A stretch of 64,000 nucleotides of DNA from Wolinella sp052170135 (lineage in GTDB: Bacteria; Campylobacterota; Campylobacteria; Campylobacterales; Helicobacteraceae). The first letter of the stretch is position 1. Each line of letters starts with the position of its first letter. The notes beneath the pieces were generated by a model. It ran no database searches, was not told where the DNA came from, and saw only the letters and a list, made by a program, of their open reading frames with translations. The stretch is taken from positions 248,001-312,000 of the forward strand of contig JBQNBC010000001.1 of the NCBI GenBank assembly GCA_052170135.1, given 5' to 3'. Shown here piece after piece: positions 9,251-18,290 of the stretch. A program made the translations under genes and the position numbers.

Positions 9251-9835
9251 CTATTGTTTTGTCTGCGCTGTAGCATTATCTTCCACGCTAAGGTGAGAAT
9301 CAAGCTTTGTATCTCCACTTTCCATGGCACGCTTTGTCAGTGAGCTAACAGAATCTATCTTTACGATACTTCTACCAGTGGCTAGTAGCATAGGGTATGC
9401 GAAACTAGTACTCGTGTATCGTTCTATATTGTTATTGATAATCTCAATGCTAGACAACGCATAAGCTATGACAGAAAAAATCATAAAAATCTTACCAGAG
9501 GCAAATATAAAACCAAAGATTTTATCTACTACACCAAGCGCACTAAGTCGCACAAGCCTAAGTAGCACCTCGGCAAAAATCAGACAAGCAATCCAAACTC
9601 CAGCCAAAATCAACACAAACCCGGCTAAATTTATCGTTGCTTCATTTTCAAATGCGTATAGATTCTTGCTAACCCACATACCCATACTCTCCGCATATCT
9701 AGATGCCACATACACGCCACCAACGATACCGGTCAAGCCAAAGAATTCTCGTATAAAGCCGTTTATTATGCCTTTTAGCCCAAGTAACGTAACAAGTGCC
9801 AACACGGCTATATCAATGTAATTTATGTCTTCCAT
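9251..9835 (-). CDS. cvpA: CvpA family inner-membrane protein
   Basis: 194 residues with four hydrophobic spans in the first 150 (from YIDIAVLALVTLLGLKGIIN onward) and a polar C-terminal tail. CvpA proteins were named for colicin V production; in other bacteria they are linked to envelope homeostasis. Synteny with lysS-glyA matches HP0181 and its neighbours as I remember them. It is the first gene of the minus-strand unit and its 5' region faces yajQ. Confidence 0.8.
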   Translation of the reverse strand: MEDINYIDIAVLALVTLLGLKGIINGFIREFFGLTGIVGGVYVASRYAESMGMWVSKNLYAFENEATINLAGFVLILAGVWIACLIFAEVLLRLVRLSALGVVDKIFGFIFASGKIFMIFSVIAYALSSIEIINNNIERYTSTSFAYPMLLATGRSIVKIDSVSSLTKRAMESGDTKLDSHLSVEDNATAQTKQ

Positions 9836-9908
9836 TTGCCTGCTTTTAAGTAGAGATTTGTGCCTATTTGGCGCGATTTTACAATATGTATCCTAAAAGC
9901 TTTTATGT

Positions 9909-9914
9909 TAGAAT
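9909..9914 (+). promoter_or_regulatory. -10 element of yajQ
   Basis: TAGAAT preceded by TGT (TGTTAGAAT), 37 bases before the yajQ ATG. An AAAAGGAG ribosome binding site follows at 9937-9944. Confidence 0.5.
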
Positions 9915-9950
9915 CAGTTTTACACTAAAAACACCGAAAAGGAGCGCAAA

Positions 9951-10454
9951 ATGGCGACAAAGGAGCATATTTTCGACATCTCTGCAAAACTTGATATGCA
10001 GGAGTTTAAAAACGCCATAATGCAAGCAGAGCGCGAGATTTCGAATCGATTCGACTTTAAAGATGATAAATTTAAAGAGCTAAATCTAAATGAAAAAGAC
10101 AAAACACTAACGCTACATGCAACTAGCGATAATAAAATTGACGCAATTAAAGATGTGTTAAATAGCAAGCTGATAAAACGGGAACTGCCGATAAAATGCC
10201 TCAAAGAATCGCGTCGCGAAAATGCCACTGGTGGTAGCATACGCGTTATTTTTACCATCAACGACACGCTAACCCAGCAGCTAGCAAAGGAGATTGTGCA
10301 GATTATAAAAGATCAGAAATTCAAAGTGCAGACTGCAATTCAAGGCGACGAGGTACGTGTCAAGTCAAAAAATATAGATGACTTACAGGCAGTTATCTCT
10401 TATCTGCGAACGCTCGAATTTGAAGCACCGCTACACTTTGGCAATTTCCGCTAG
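9951..10454 (+). CDS. yajQ: YajQ family nucleotide-binding protein
   Basis: 167 residues covering the whole UPF0234/YajQ family length: AKLDMQEFKNAIMQAEREIS at the N-terminus and FRVQ-type strands near the end (KDQKFKVQTAIQGDEVRVKS). The family binds nucleotides; some members bind cyclic-di-GMP and act as regulators, but this has not been shown for epsilonproteobacteria to my knowledge. It is a single gene with its own promoter, divergent from cvpA and followed by a hairpin. Confidence 0.9.
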   Translation: MATKEHIFDISAKLDMQEFKNAIMQAEREISNRFDFKDDKFKELNLNEKDKTLTLHATSDNKIDAIKDVLNSKLIKRELPIKCLKESRRENATGGSIRVIFTINDTLTQQLAKEIVQIIKDQKFKVQTAIQGDEVRVKSKNIDDLQAVISYLRTLEFEAPLHFGNFR

Positions 10455-10465
10455 TGCATACAAAG

Positions 10466-10514
10466 AATTCTCGCTTGAAAGCTTTTGACACATCTTGCCA
10501 AGCGAGAATTAAAA
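10466..10514 (+). terminator. Hairpin downstream of yajQ
   Basis: Perfect 12-bp inverted repeat: AATTCTCGCTTG (10466-10477) and its complement at 10499-10510, with a 21-base loop and then AAAA. The loop is long for an intrinsic terminator and there is no T run on the plus strand, so the role is uncertain. On the minus strand it would be followed by T-rich sequence. Confidence 0.4.
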
Positions 10515-10536
10515 TACAACCCACAAAAAACCTATC

Positions 10537-11805
10537 ATGATAGCCAGATTCTTAACGGAGCATTTTAGCCACGCCAAGTTTTTAGAGTTTGCGAAATTAT
10601 CGCTCTCTCTGCACTTGATTCTTGTGTCGCTAGCCTCCGCTACCATTTTTTCACTTTTTATCTACCTATATCATTTTGGCATGCGATCGCCGATTCTTTT
10701 TTCGATTCTCGCGCTAGTCGCTTTTGGCGCATACATAAAGCTTCCAAAACATTGTGGCTTTACATTTGGGTTTTTTGTCGGTATTTTCTGGTTTTACTGG
10801 ATTTCACTTAGTTTTCGTTATTATGATTTGTGGTATCTCATGCCACTAGTAGTAGCTGGTATCGGCATTATTTACGGACTCATTTTCGCACTTTTAGCCT
10901 CGTTTACAAACTATATTTTTCGTGCGCTATCGCTACTTGCATTGAGCTTTATATCACCGTTTGGCTTTGACTGGCTCGTACCAGAAGTGATGTTGAGTGT
11001 TAGCTATTTTGGTAGCTCCAAGGCAGATTTCACGCTTGTTTTAGTGGCGATTCTTCTTCTGATTTACACACCGAGATTCTTTAAGATTATTTCACTGTTA
11101 CCACTATATTTTGCCCTTTATAGCACGCCACAAGTAGAAACTCTGCCATTTAACATAGAATTAGTACAAACAAATATACCGCAGGATATTCGTTGGGACA
11201 AAGAGGCAAAAGCCAAAATCATAGAGGAGAATCTCCGCCAAATAGATGCTGCAATCATTGCAAAAAAGTCGCTCATCTTATTTCCAGAGACCGCATTCCC
11301 GCTCGCGCTAAACCATGACGAATGGCTACTAGAATACCTCATGCAAAAAAGCCATAAAATAGCGATAATTACGGGCTCTTTGAGGCTAAGTGAGCGCAAA
11401 GTTTACAACTCCACCTACTACTTTTGGCGTGGCAAAATGGAGGTTGCTGATAAAATCGTTCTCGTCCCTTTTGGTGAAAAAATCCCACTACCAGAATTTA
11501 TCGCAAAGCCAATAAATCGCATATTTTTTGGTGGGGCTGAAGACTATGTAGGCGGAGATGGAGCACCTGTGGATTTTATATTTGACGATATACGACTTAG
11601 GAGTGCAATTTGCTACGAGGCGACAAGCACACTTTTATATCACGATTCTCCACGTTTTATGGTTGCTATCAGCAACAATGCTTGGTTTTACAAAAGTACC
11701 GAACCAACGCTACAACGGCTACTACTAGGCCACTACTCACGCAAACACGGTACAACAATACTGCACTCAGCAAATCGCTCCAAAAGCGAGATTATCCATC
11801 CATAA
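10537..11805 (+). CDS. lnt: Apolipoprotein N-acyltransferase
   Basis: Inner-membrane enzyme that N-acylates the lipoprotein cysteine. 422 residues: about six hydrophobic spans up to residue 195, then a periplasmic nitrilase-like domain with the full catalytic triad E251 (LFPETAFP), K315 (PFGEKIP) and C359 (SAICYEAT). It has the shorter N-terminal membrane region common in epsilonproteobacteria. The 3' end converges with the pseudouridine synthase gene 15 bases on. A lipoprotein substrate (TraT-like) is encoded at 55 kb. Confidence 0.92.
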   Translation: MIARFLTEHFSHAKFLEFAKLSLSLHLILVSLASATIFSLFIYLYHFGMRSPILFSILALVAFGAYIKLPKHCGFTFGFFVGIFWFYWISLSFRYYDLWYLMPLVVAGIGIIYGLIFALLASFTNYIFRALSLLALSFISPFGFDWLVPEVMLSVSYFGSSKADFTLVLVAILLLIYTPRFFKIISLLPLYFALYSTPQVETLPFNIELVQTNIPQDIRWDKEAKAKIIEENLRQIDAAIIAKKSLILFPETAFPLALNHDEWLLEYLMQKSHKIAIITGSLRLSERKVYNSTYYFWRGKMEVADKIVLVPFGEKIPLPEFIAKPINRIFFGGAEDYVGGDGAPVDFIFDDIRLRSAICYEATSTLLYHDSPRFMVAISNNAWFYKSTEPTLQRLLLGHYSRKHGTTILHSANRSKSEIIHP

Positions 11806-11820
11806 TTCACACCACGCAAG

Positions 11821-12909
11821 CTATTTTCTGAGACTATTTTTCTCTTTTCCTTTGCCTTGGTATGAGGGCTTTGATTTATCTTTTTTGTTGGATTCTTCAC
11901 TAAAGTCTCGTTTTGACTCGCTTCTGCGTTTTTGATCCGGTTTTTTTAGAGCAGTGCGCTTTTTTGCACTGTCGATTCTCCTTTGTGCTGCCTTTTTAGC
12001 CACCTCAAATTGCACACTAATCTCGCGTTCTAACTGCTCATCATCAAACTCGCCATTATCACAAAAGTCAATATCATGTGCTATTTTCTGCATGCGCGAT
12101 GGACGCACTTTACGAGCCTCGCTGTCTGGCTTTTGTGACTTTTGTAGCTCACCATTATCTTTCATAAATGCATGAAGCTTATTATATTCGCCACGATTTA
12201 AGTAGCGATTCTTTCCCTCTGGAAGATTATTTAGCGAGACAAATCCATAACTAACGCGCTTTAAATCCAGCACTTTCGCGCCAAAATGGGCAAAGAATCG
12301 CCTAAGCTCACGATTCTTTCCCTCGCTAATTGATAGTTTGATTTTTGTGTAGTTCACACTATCTTTCACCACTTCAAAATCTAAAAATGGTGCAAAACTC
12401 ATACTCTCTATATCGCTCTTCGCATGCCCACCCGCACGCGCATCGTCTAGCTCTATCCCCTCTTGCATAGCGCGCAACATATCAGGCGTGACATTACGAT
12501 CTATTTTGACATGATAGGTGCGAGGCAAGCGAGACTCCATTAAAACAGTAACCACTTTTGGAGAATCGCTTAAAAGCAAAAGCCCCTCACTCGCAAAGTC
12601 CAACCGCCCGACAGGAATAAAATGTCTAAATGCACTGGGAAGTGTGTCGTAAATTGTCTTTCTCCCCCTGTCATCGCGCTTTGTTACAAGCTCACCCTTT
12701 GGCTTATTGTAGGCTATGACAGTATAGACCTCATCACGTTTCTCGCGCAATAACCTACCATCGATAAATACGCGCTCACCAGATTTGACCTGAGTGGCCA
12801 GATTATCTATTTTGCGTTTTTCGATATTGACACGTCCAGCCTTTATAAGCTCATCTGCCTCGCGACGAGAGTAGTTTGAATGATGTGAGATATATTGATT
12901 TAGTCGCAC
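11821..12909 (-). CDS. rluB: 23S rRNA pseudouridine synthase, RsuA/RluB family
   Basis: 362 residues. An N-terminal S4 RNA-binding domain (MRLNQYISHHSNYSRREADE) is followed by the RsuA-type catalytic core with the aspartate motif PVGRLDFASEGLLLL. From about 260 there is a long Lys/Arg/Ser-rich tail ending GKEKNSLRK, which is probably disordered and RNA-binding. The RluB-type assignment (U2605 of 23S rRNA) is likely but RsuA/RluE specificity cannot be excluded from sequence alone. It stands alone, convergent with lnt. Confidence 0.85.
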   Translation of the reverse strand: MRLNQYISHHSNYSRREADELIKAGRVNIEKRKIDNLATQVKSGERVFIDGRLLREKRDEVYTVIAYNKPKGELVTKRDDRGRKTIYDTLPSAFRHFIPVGRLDFASEGLLLLSDSPKVVTVLMESRLPRTYHVKIDRNVTPDMLRAMQEGIELDDARAGGHAKSDIESMSFAPFLDFEVVKDSVNYTKIKLSISEGKNRELRRFFAHFGAKVLDLKRVSYGFVSLNNLPEGKNRYLNRGEYNKLHAFMKDNGELQKSQKPDSEARKVRPSRMQKIAHDIDFCDNGEFDDEQLEREISVQFEVAKKAAQRRIDSAKKRTALKKPDQKRRSESKRDFSEESNKKDKSKPSYQGKGKEKNSLRK

Positions 12910-12987
12910 TGTATGCCTTTATTTTTGTTTTTGATTCCACTTTATCGCGTAAAAAATGACAATTCCCACACAATTTTAACTTTGAGA

Positions 12988-14766
12988 CTAGCCAACCTTG
13001 TGATTAAACTCAGCAACAATTTTCTTCAGTCCAACAACTTTGTCCTTCATGAGCAAAAGCTCGCTAATATCATGATTTAGCTCATCTATATCATATGGAG
13101 TAGGACGTGCTACATGGATTGACTCATACTGCGTTTTTTGCTCAGAATCATCAATCAAAAGCTCTTCATAGAGCTTCTCGCCAGGTCTAAGCCCGGTAAA
13201 GGCAATCTGGATTTCATCCTCTTTTTTGTAGAGCTTTAGCATATTTTTTGCGAGATCTACAATCTTAACGGGCGCACCCATATCAAGGATAAAAATCTCG
13301 CCTCCACGCGCTATGGCTGCGGCTTGGAGCACAAGCCTACATGCCTCGGGAATAAGCATAAAGTATCGCGTTATTTCTGGATGCGTTACCGTTATTGGAC
13401 CGCCACGCTCAATCTGTGCCTTAAACTTCGGCACGACACTACCACTGCTCCCTAGCACATTACCAAAACGCACTGCGACAATTTCACTATCTTTAGAGTC
13501 TACATTCTGTGCATATAGCTCCACAGCACGCTTTGTTGCACCCATGACATTTGTCGGGCGAACGGCTTTATCTGTTGAAATAATGACCACCTTAGGAATC
13601 GAACACATAATTGCACAATCAATAACATTTTTACTACCAAGCACATTGTTTTCGACCGCCGATTCCATATTATCTTCGCAAAGTGGTACATGCTTATATG
13701 CCGCAGCATGTAGCAAAATATCTGGCCTCTCATTATTGAAAAGCTCTAAAAGTCGCTCTTTTTCAAGAATGCTAAACATTACAGATGAGACGTTATATCC
13801 TTGAAGCTCCTCTGTTATTGTGTACAAATTAAACTCGGAATGATCCAATAACACCACGCGCGAAGCACCAAACTCTACACACTGTCGCGCTATCTCACTA
13901 CCGATACTTCCGCCTCCACCTGTGATCAACACGCGCTTATTAAAGATAAAATCCTTAATGACAGAGCGATCAAGATCTTTTGGTGGGCGCGACAGTAGGT
14001 CTTCGATTGAGACATCTTTTAGTGGCTCATCATCTTTTAGCGTCGTGGCGATTTTTATATCTGTGATTCCCAGCGCATGTATCTCTTTAAAAAGCTTCTC
14101 AAGCGGTGGCTTTGCATACTCTTTTGTCAACACGACAGTAGAGATTTTATGCTTTTCGATAAGGGCTTTACAGGAACTCATTGGATAGACACGCAGATTC
14201 GCGATATATGTACCTTCTATTTTTGGATTATTATCGATAATAGCGATAGGATAGATGGGAATCTCACCACTTAACGCACTTTTTATGAGATTTGTCGCTT
14301 GTGTGCTACCACCAAAAATCAACGCGACCTTTGGTGAATGCTCGCGGACGTTTTCGAGATATACGCGTTTTGAGATTCTTATCGCGCCGATAAAAATGAC
14401 CGACAGTACAAAATCAGTCGCAATCACACTCTGTGGAAAGTGCGCAAACATCTCAGGTTGAAAGTGCATAAGTACAAAAAATAGCCCATATGCAAGCAGA
14501 TGCGCATATAGAATTCTTAGTGCCTCGACAAGCCCAAAAAATCTCCATGCCACAAAATAGACACGAAAAATCCCAAGCGCAATGATTTTTAACCCGATAA
14601 GCACCAAAAATAGCAACTTGACACTCGCGTTAAATTCAAGTGGCACCTCAAAACTAAAGCGAAGATTGTAAGCAAGACTCAGCGTGAAATACGATATGAG
14701 CAGGTCAATGACAAGGAAAAAGAGAATTCGCTTCGTATTGCTTGGGCGTAAAAGAGGAGAGCTCAT
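12988..14766 (-). CDS. pglF: UDP-GlcNAc 4,6-dehydratase (inverting) PglF
   Basis: First enzyme of UDP-diNAc-bacillosamine synthesis: it dehydrates UDP-GlcNAc to the 4-keto-6-deoxy sugar. 592 residues, nearly the same length as C. jejuni PglF. Four membrane spans fill residues 10-130, then comes a Rossmann-like linker domain, and the SDR catalytic domain starts with GGGGSIGSE (283-291). The short-chain-dehydrogenase catalytic Thr-Asp-Lys is 398-400 (ISTDKAVRPTNVMGATKR). It is the last gene of the pgl unit; its ATG overlaps the pglE stop by 4 bases. Confidence 0.93.
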   Translation of the reverse strand: MSSPLLRPSNTKRILFFLVIDLLISYFTLSLAYNLRFSFEVPLEFNASVKLLFLVLIGLKIIALGIFRVYFVAWRFFGLVEALRILYAHLLAYGLFFVLMHFQPEMFAHFPQSVIATDFVLSVIFIGAIRISKRVYLENVREHSPKVALIFGGSTQATNLIKSALSGEIPIYPIAIIDNNPKIEGTYIANLRVYPMSSCKALIEKHKISTVVLTKEYAKPPLEKLFKEIHALGITDIKIATTLKDDEPLKDVSIEDLLSRPPKDLDRSVIKDFIFNKRVLITGGGGSIGSEIARQCVEFGASRVVLLDHSEFNLYTITEELQGYNVSSVMFSILEKERLLELFNNERPDILLHAAAYKHVPLCEDNMESAVENNVLGSKNVIDCAIMCSIPKVVIISTDKAVRPTNVMGATKRAVELYAQNVDSKDSEIVAVRFGNVLGSSGSVVPKFKAQIERGGPITVTHPEITRYFMLIPEACRLVLQAAAIARGGEIFILDMGAPVKIVDLAKNMLKLYKKEDEIQIAFTGLRPGEKLYEELLIDDSEQKTQYESIHVARPTPYDIDELNHDISELLLMKDKVVGLKKIVAEFNHKVG

Positions 14767-15860
14767 AGTGCCTCTTTGATGATTCTTACAACTTGTTCGA
14801 CCTGACTTCTCGTCAACGTGCTACCGCTTGGCAAACAGATCCCACGCTTAAATAGCCCCTCGCTAGTACCATCTACAAATGCGGATGCATCTTTAAAAAC
14901 TGGCTGAAGATGCATTGGCTTCCAAAGCGGACGCGATTCTATATTGTGCTTGGCTAAATGCGCGATTACTCGACTTGGATCAGCATTTTTAAACTCTAAA
15001 GTGCTAAGCCAACGATTCCCCTTGGAATGAATAATCTCAGGCATAAAAGTAGCCTCACATTCACTTAAGAGCTCGCGATACCAACCAAAAATCTCGCGTC
15101 TCTTCTCTATGCGTGCACCAAGCTCCTCCATCTGCCCCACGCCAATAGCAGCAAGTACGTTGCTTAGTCTATAGTTATATCCATATTCCAAGTGCTCATA
15201 ATGAAGCATGCTTTCACGTGCTTGCGTGCTAAAAAATCGTGCCCGCTCTACTAGCTCGCGATTCTTACCAACAAGCACGCCACCACCACTTGTTGTAATG
15301 ATTTTATTCCCATTAAAAGAGTAGATCCCAAAGTCGCCAAAAGTTCCGCTATGCTCTCCTTTAAAAGTTGCACCTAGCGATTCGGCTGCGTCCTCTATCA
15401 GTACGATTCCTTCATTTTTGCAAATCTCAAGAATCTCATCAATCTTTGCACACTGCCCATAAAGGTGTGTAAGAATCAGTGCTTTTGGTTTTTTAGGCAG
15501 TGCAATAATTGCCTCTTTCAGAAGCTTTGGCGATAGATTCCAGCTCTCATCGCTATCGATAAAGACAGGAATTGCCCTCTCATACATTATTGCTGCAACC
15601 GATCCGATAAATGTGAATGAGCTAGCCAGCACATAGTCGCCCTCACCAACACCACTCACACGTAACGCAAGGTGTATCGCTGCCGTGCCACTAGACAGTG
15701 CTAGCGCATTTTGCGCACCGCTAAACTCTTTGATTTTCTCTTCAAAAAGATTTACATACTCGCCAAGTGGAGCTATATAATTACTCTCAAAAACACGCTT
15801 CACATACTCAAGCTCATTACCACCCATATGTGGCGGAGATAGAAAAATTCGCTCATTCAT
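14763..15860 (-). CDS. pglE: UDP-4-keto-6-deoxy-GlcNAc aminotransferase PglE
   Basis: DegT/DnrJ/EryC1-type PLP aminotransferase of 365 residues that adds the C4 amino group of bacillosamine. The PLP lysine is K186 in YSFNGNKIITTSGGG, with the conserved ALSSGTAAIHLAL (cofactor phosphate) and VLIEDAAES motifs. It overlaps pglF and the pglC-pglD fusion by 4 bases on each side, so it is tightly coupled with its pathway partners. Confidence 0.92.
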   Translation of the reverse strand: MNERIFLSPPHMGGNELEYVKRVFESNYIAPLGEYVNLFEEKIKEFSGAQNALALSSGTAAIHLALRVSGVGEGDYVLASSFTFIGSVAAIMYERAIPVFIDSDESWNLSPKLLKEAIIALPKKPKALILTHLYGQCAKIDEILEICKNEGIVLIEDAAESLGATFKGEHSGTFGDFGIYSFNGNKIITTSGGGVLVGKNRELVERARFFSTQARESMLHYEHLEYGYNYRLSNVLAAIGVGQMEELGARIEKRREIFGWYRELLSECEATFMPEIIHSKGNRWLSTLEFKNADPSRVIAHLAKHNIESRPLWKPMHLQPVFKDASAFVDGTSEGLFKRGICLPSGSTLTRSQVEQVVRIIKEAL

Positions 15861-17065
15861 ATTAGCTCCCTTTTTGCTGGATTTCCCACAACTGTTTTAT
15901 GACCCAAAATATCATCAATTACAACACTTCCAGCACCAATTACGCACGATTCTCCTATGGTGAGCCCCTGTATCACACATGCAGCGATACCTATGTGAGT
16001 GTGTGCGCCAATGGTTACACTGCCAGCTAAAGCAGCGCGAGGACTAATGTGCACAAAATCGCCAATGACATTATCATGCTCTACAACTGCACCACTATTT
16101 ACTATCACGCCACGCCCGATTCTTGCGCTTGGATTTATCACGGCATTTGCCATCACTACGCTACCTTCACCAATAGACGCACTCTTTGAAACTGATGCGC
16201 TTTTGTGTATTAGCACAGGCATAGCTACCCCACACTGTGACAATTCATTAAAAATTCTCTCTCTGGCCACATTATTCCCCACGCCTAAGGCTACAGGAAT
16301 TTTTGGCTTGGTCGCTAAAAACTCACTTAGAAGAATCGACTTCAAACCAAAAAGCTCCACGGTTTCAGTACTATCATCGACTAATATGCTTATTTTATAC
16401 CCAAGAAGCTCGGCAATTTCCCCGACCACTTTTCCATGCCCACCAGCACCAATAAGGGCTATCTGCCTACCCATAAATTTCTCAGCACTCACGCTATTGT
16501 GTGCTGTGATTCCATCACGTATTAGCACCTTTTTAACAGTTAAAAAGAGGATTTTCATATCCAGTGCGAAAGAGATATTATCTACATATTCGACATCAAA
16601 ACGAAACTTATCCTCCCATGATATAGCATTACGACCATTTACTTGTGCTAGCCCAGTGATACCAGGCAACACCTCATGTCGCCGTGCCTGCTCGCTACTA
16701 TAAAGTGGCAGATATTCTACTAAAAGTGGTCTAGGGCCTACAAAGCTCATCTCTCCACGTAAAACATTTAGTAGTTGTGGCAACTCATCTAGGCTCAGAG
16801 CACGGATTTTTGCGCCCACGCCACCAAGCCTCTCAGAATCGGGCAACAAATTCCCATCTTTATCACGTGCATCGCTCATCGTACGAAATTTAAAAATACG
16901 GAAAATCTTGCCATTTTTCCCTGGTCGCTCCTGTCGGAAAAATATGGGTGAACCGAGATGTTTTCTAATCTGATAGGCGCAAACAAGAAGAATCGGACTA
17001 AAAAGCAGGAGCAAAATTGCCGCGAGTACACGATCAAAAATCCCCTTAAATAGATTCTTATACAT
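15857..17065 (-). CDS. Fused PglC phosphoglycosyl transferase - PglD acetyltransferase
   Basis: One uninterrupted 402-residue protein. Residues 1-195 are a PglC-type monotopic phosphoglycosyl transferase: re-entrant hydrophobic helix at 10-30, FRQERPGKNGKIFRIFKFRT, catalytic D93-E94 (SLDELPQLLN) and SFVGPRP. From residue 199 (MGRQIALIGAGGHGKVVGEI) begins a complete PglD-type acetyltransferase with a hexapeptide-repeat beta-helix and the likely catalytic His330 (AVVEHDNV). In C. jejuni these are two adjacent genes. Here the last acetylation of UDP-bacillosamine and its transfer to undecaprenyl phosphate sit in one chain at the membrane. It overlaps pglA by 8 bases. Confidence 0.92.
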   Translation of the reverse strand: MYKNLFKGIFDRVLAAILLLLFSPILLVCAYQIRKHLGSPIFFRQERPGKNGKIFRIFKFRTMSDARDKDGNLLPDSERLGGVGAKIRALSLDELPQLLNVLRGEMSFVGPRPLLVEYLPLYSSEQARRHEVLPGITGLAQVNGRNAISWEDKFRFDVEYVDNISFALDMKILFLTVKKVLIRDGITAHNSVSAEKFMGRQIALIGAGGHGKVVGEIAELLGYKISILVDDSTETVELFGLKSILLSEFLATKPKIPVALGVGNNVARERIFNELSQCGVAMPVLIHKSASVSKSASIGEGSVVMANAVINPSARIGRGVIVNSGAVVEHDNVIGDFVHISPRAALAGSVTIGAHTHIGIAACVIQGLTIGESCVIGAGSVVIDDILGHKTVVGNPAKRELI

Positions 17066-18290
17066 TCGCCACCTCTTTATATAATTTTAGATGCGATTCC
17101 ACTATATTTTTAACGTCAAACTCGCGCTCCGCACGCGCCCTAGCTGCATCACCAAAGCGAGCACGAAGATTCTCATCGTCTGCTAAAAGTGCGATTTTAT
17201 CTGCTAAAATCCTAGCCTCACCAACTGGCACCAATAGCCCATTCTCCCCATCGCTTACGACCTCTTTACAGCCGACTGTATCGCATGTTATCATCGGCTT
17301 TGCCATACTTGAAGCCTCCAAAAGTGTACGAGGAATCCCCTCTCGATAGCTAGGCAGCACAAAAATATCACACGCCGCCACAATCTCGCGTACATCATCG
17401 CGATGTCCTAGCCATTTTACGTATGGCGATTCTAGCTCATGCGCGGAAATTGAGCTTGGATTCCCTGTGTCACTATCACCGACATAGACAAATTTTATTT
17501 TCTCTTTGATATGTTGCTCTTTTTGGCTATTTTTTGCAGCAATTCTTTCACTATTTTTATCTATTCTTATCTTGGATTCTTTGCTTAAAGAATCGATACT
17601 TCTAAGAAGTCGTGCTGCCTCATAAAACTCTCGTACACCCTTATGCGCGATAGCTCTAGCCACCATAAGTACAAGGATTTTACCATCTGCATTTAGATTC
17701 TCTTTGTACTCTTTCACTACACTAGGAGAAATAGCATCCATGCTAAAGTGTATAGTATCAATACCAGAACCGCGTATTAATCGTGCCTTCTCATATTTTA
17801 CAACCCCTCGCTCTACAAAATAGCTCAAGTCATCACCATTTTGAAATACCACTCGTTTAGCGATCATAAATGCAAGGCGATTTAATAGCTCTGTCAGACC
17901 ACGAATCATGCGTGCCTTTAGAGAATTATCAATGTAAAAACTCCCAAGTCCAGTAACGCTACAAACCACGCATGAAATCCCAGCAAACCGAGCCGCAAGC
18001 GCACCATAAATATTTGGCTTTAGCATAAAAGTATGCAAAATATCTGGCTTTAAAGAGCGTAAAATCTTTGCAATTTCCAAAAGTGTCTTTAACTCTTTTA
18101 GTGGATTTAGACTTGAACGAGAGATACCATAATAAATAACTTTAATGCCAAGAGTACGTAGATTCTCCGAGTATTTCCCCTCTGGTACGAGTGCTATTAC
18201 ATCATGCCCACGCGCCAAAAGTGCCTCCATAATTGGGCGACGAAATAGATATAAATTTATATCAATGTGTGATAAAAATACTATTTTCAC
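17058..18290 (-). CDS. pglA: PglA-like alpha-1,3-GalNAc transferase (GT4)
   Basis: GT4 glycosyltransferase of 410 residues. The N-terminus MKIVFLSHIDINLYLFRRPI, the SRSSLNPLKELK stretch and VTGLGSFYIDNSLKA resemble C. jejuni PglA, which adds the first GalNAc to undecaprenyl-linked bacillosamine. The donor site VLPSYREGIPRTLLEASSMAKP is intact. A charged insertion (about 235-275, rich in K, S, E and I) interrupts the domain and is absent from PglA as I remember it. It sits in the pgl unit with short overlaps. The acceptor/donor assignment is by similarity and context. Confidence 0.82.
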   Translation of the reverse strand: MKIVFLSHIDINLYLFRRPIMEALLARGHDVIALVPEGKYSENLRTLGIKVIYYGISRSSLNPLKELKTLLEIAKILRSLKPDILHTFMLKPNIYGALAARFAGISCVVCSVTGLGSFYIDNSLKARMIRGLTELLNRLAFMIAKRVVFQNGDDLSYFVERGVVKYEKARLIRGSGIDTIHFSMDAISPSVVKEYKENLNADGKILVLMVARAIAHKGVREFYEAARLLRSIDSLSKESKIRIDKNSERIAAKNSQKEQHIKEKIKFVYVGDSDTGNPSSISAHELESPYVKWLGHRDDVREIVAACDIFVLPSYREGIPRTLLEASSMAKPMITCDTVGCKEVVSDGENGLLVPVGEARILADKIALLADDENLRARFGDAARARAEREFDVKNIVESHLKLYKEVANV

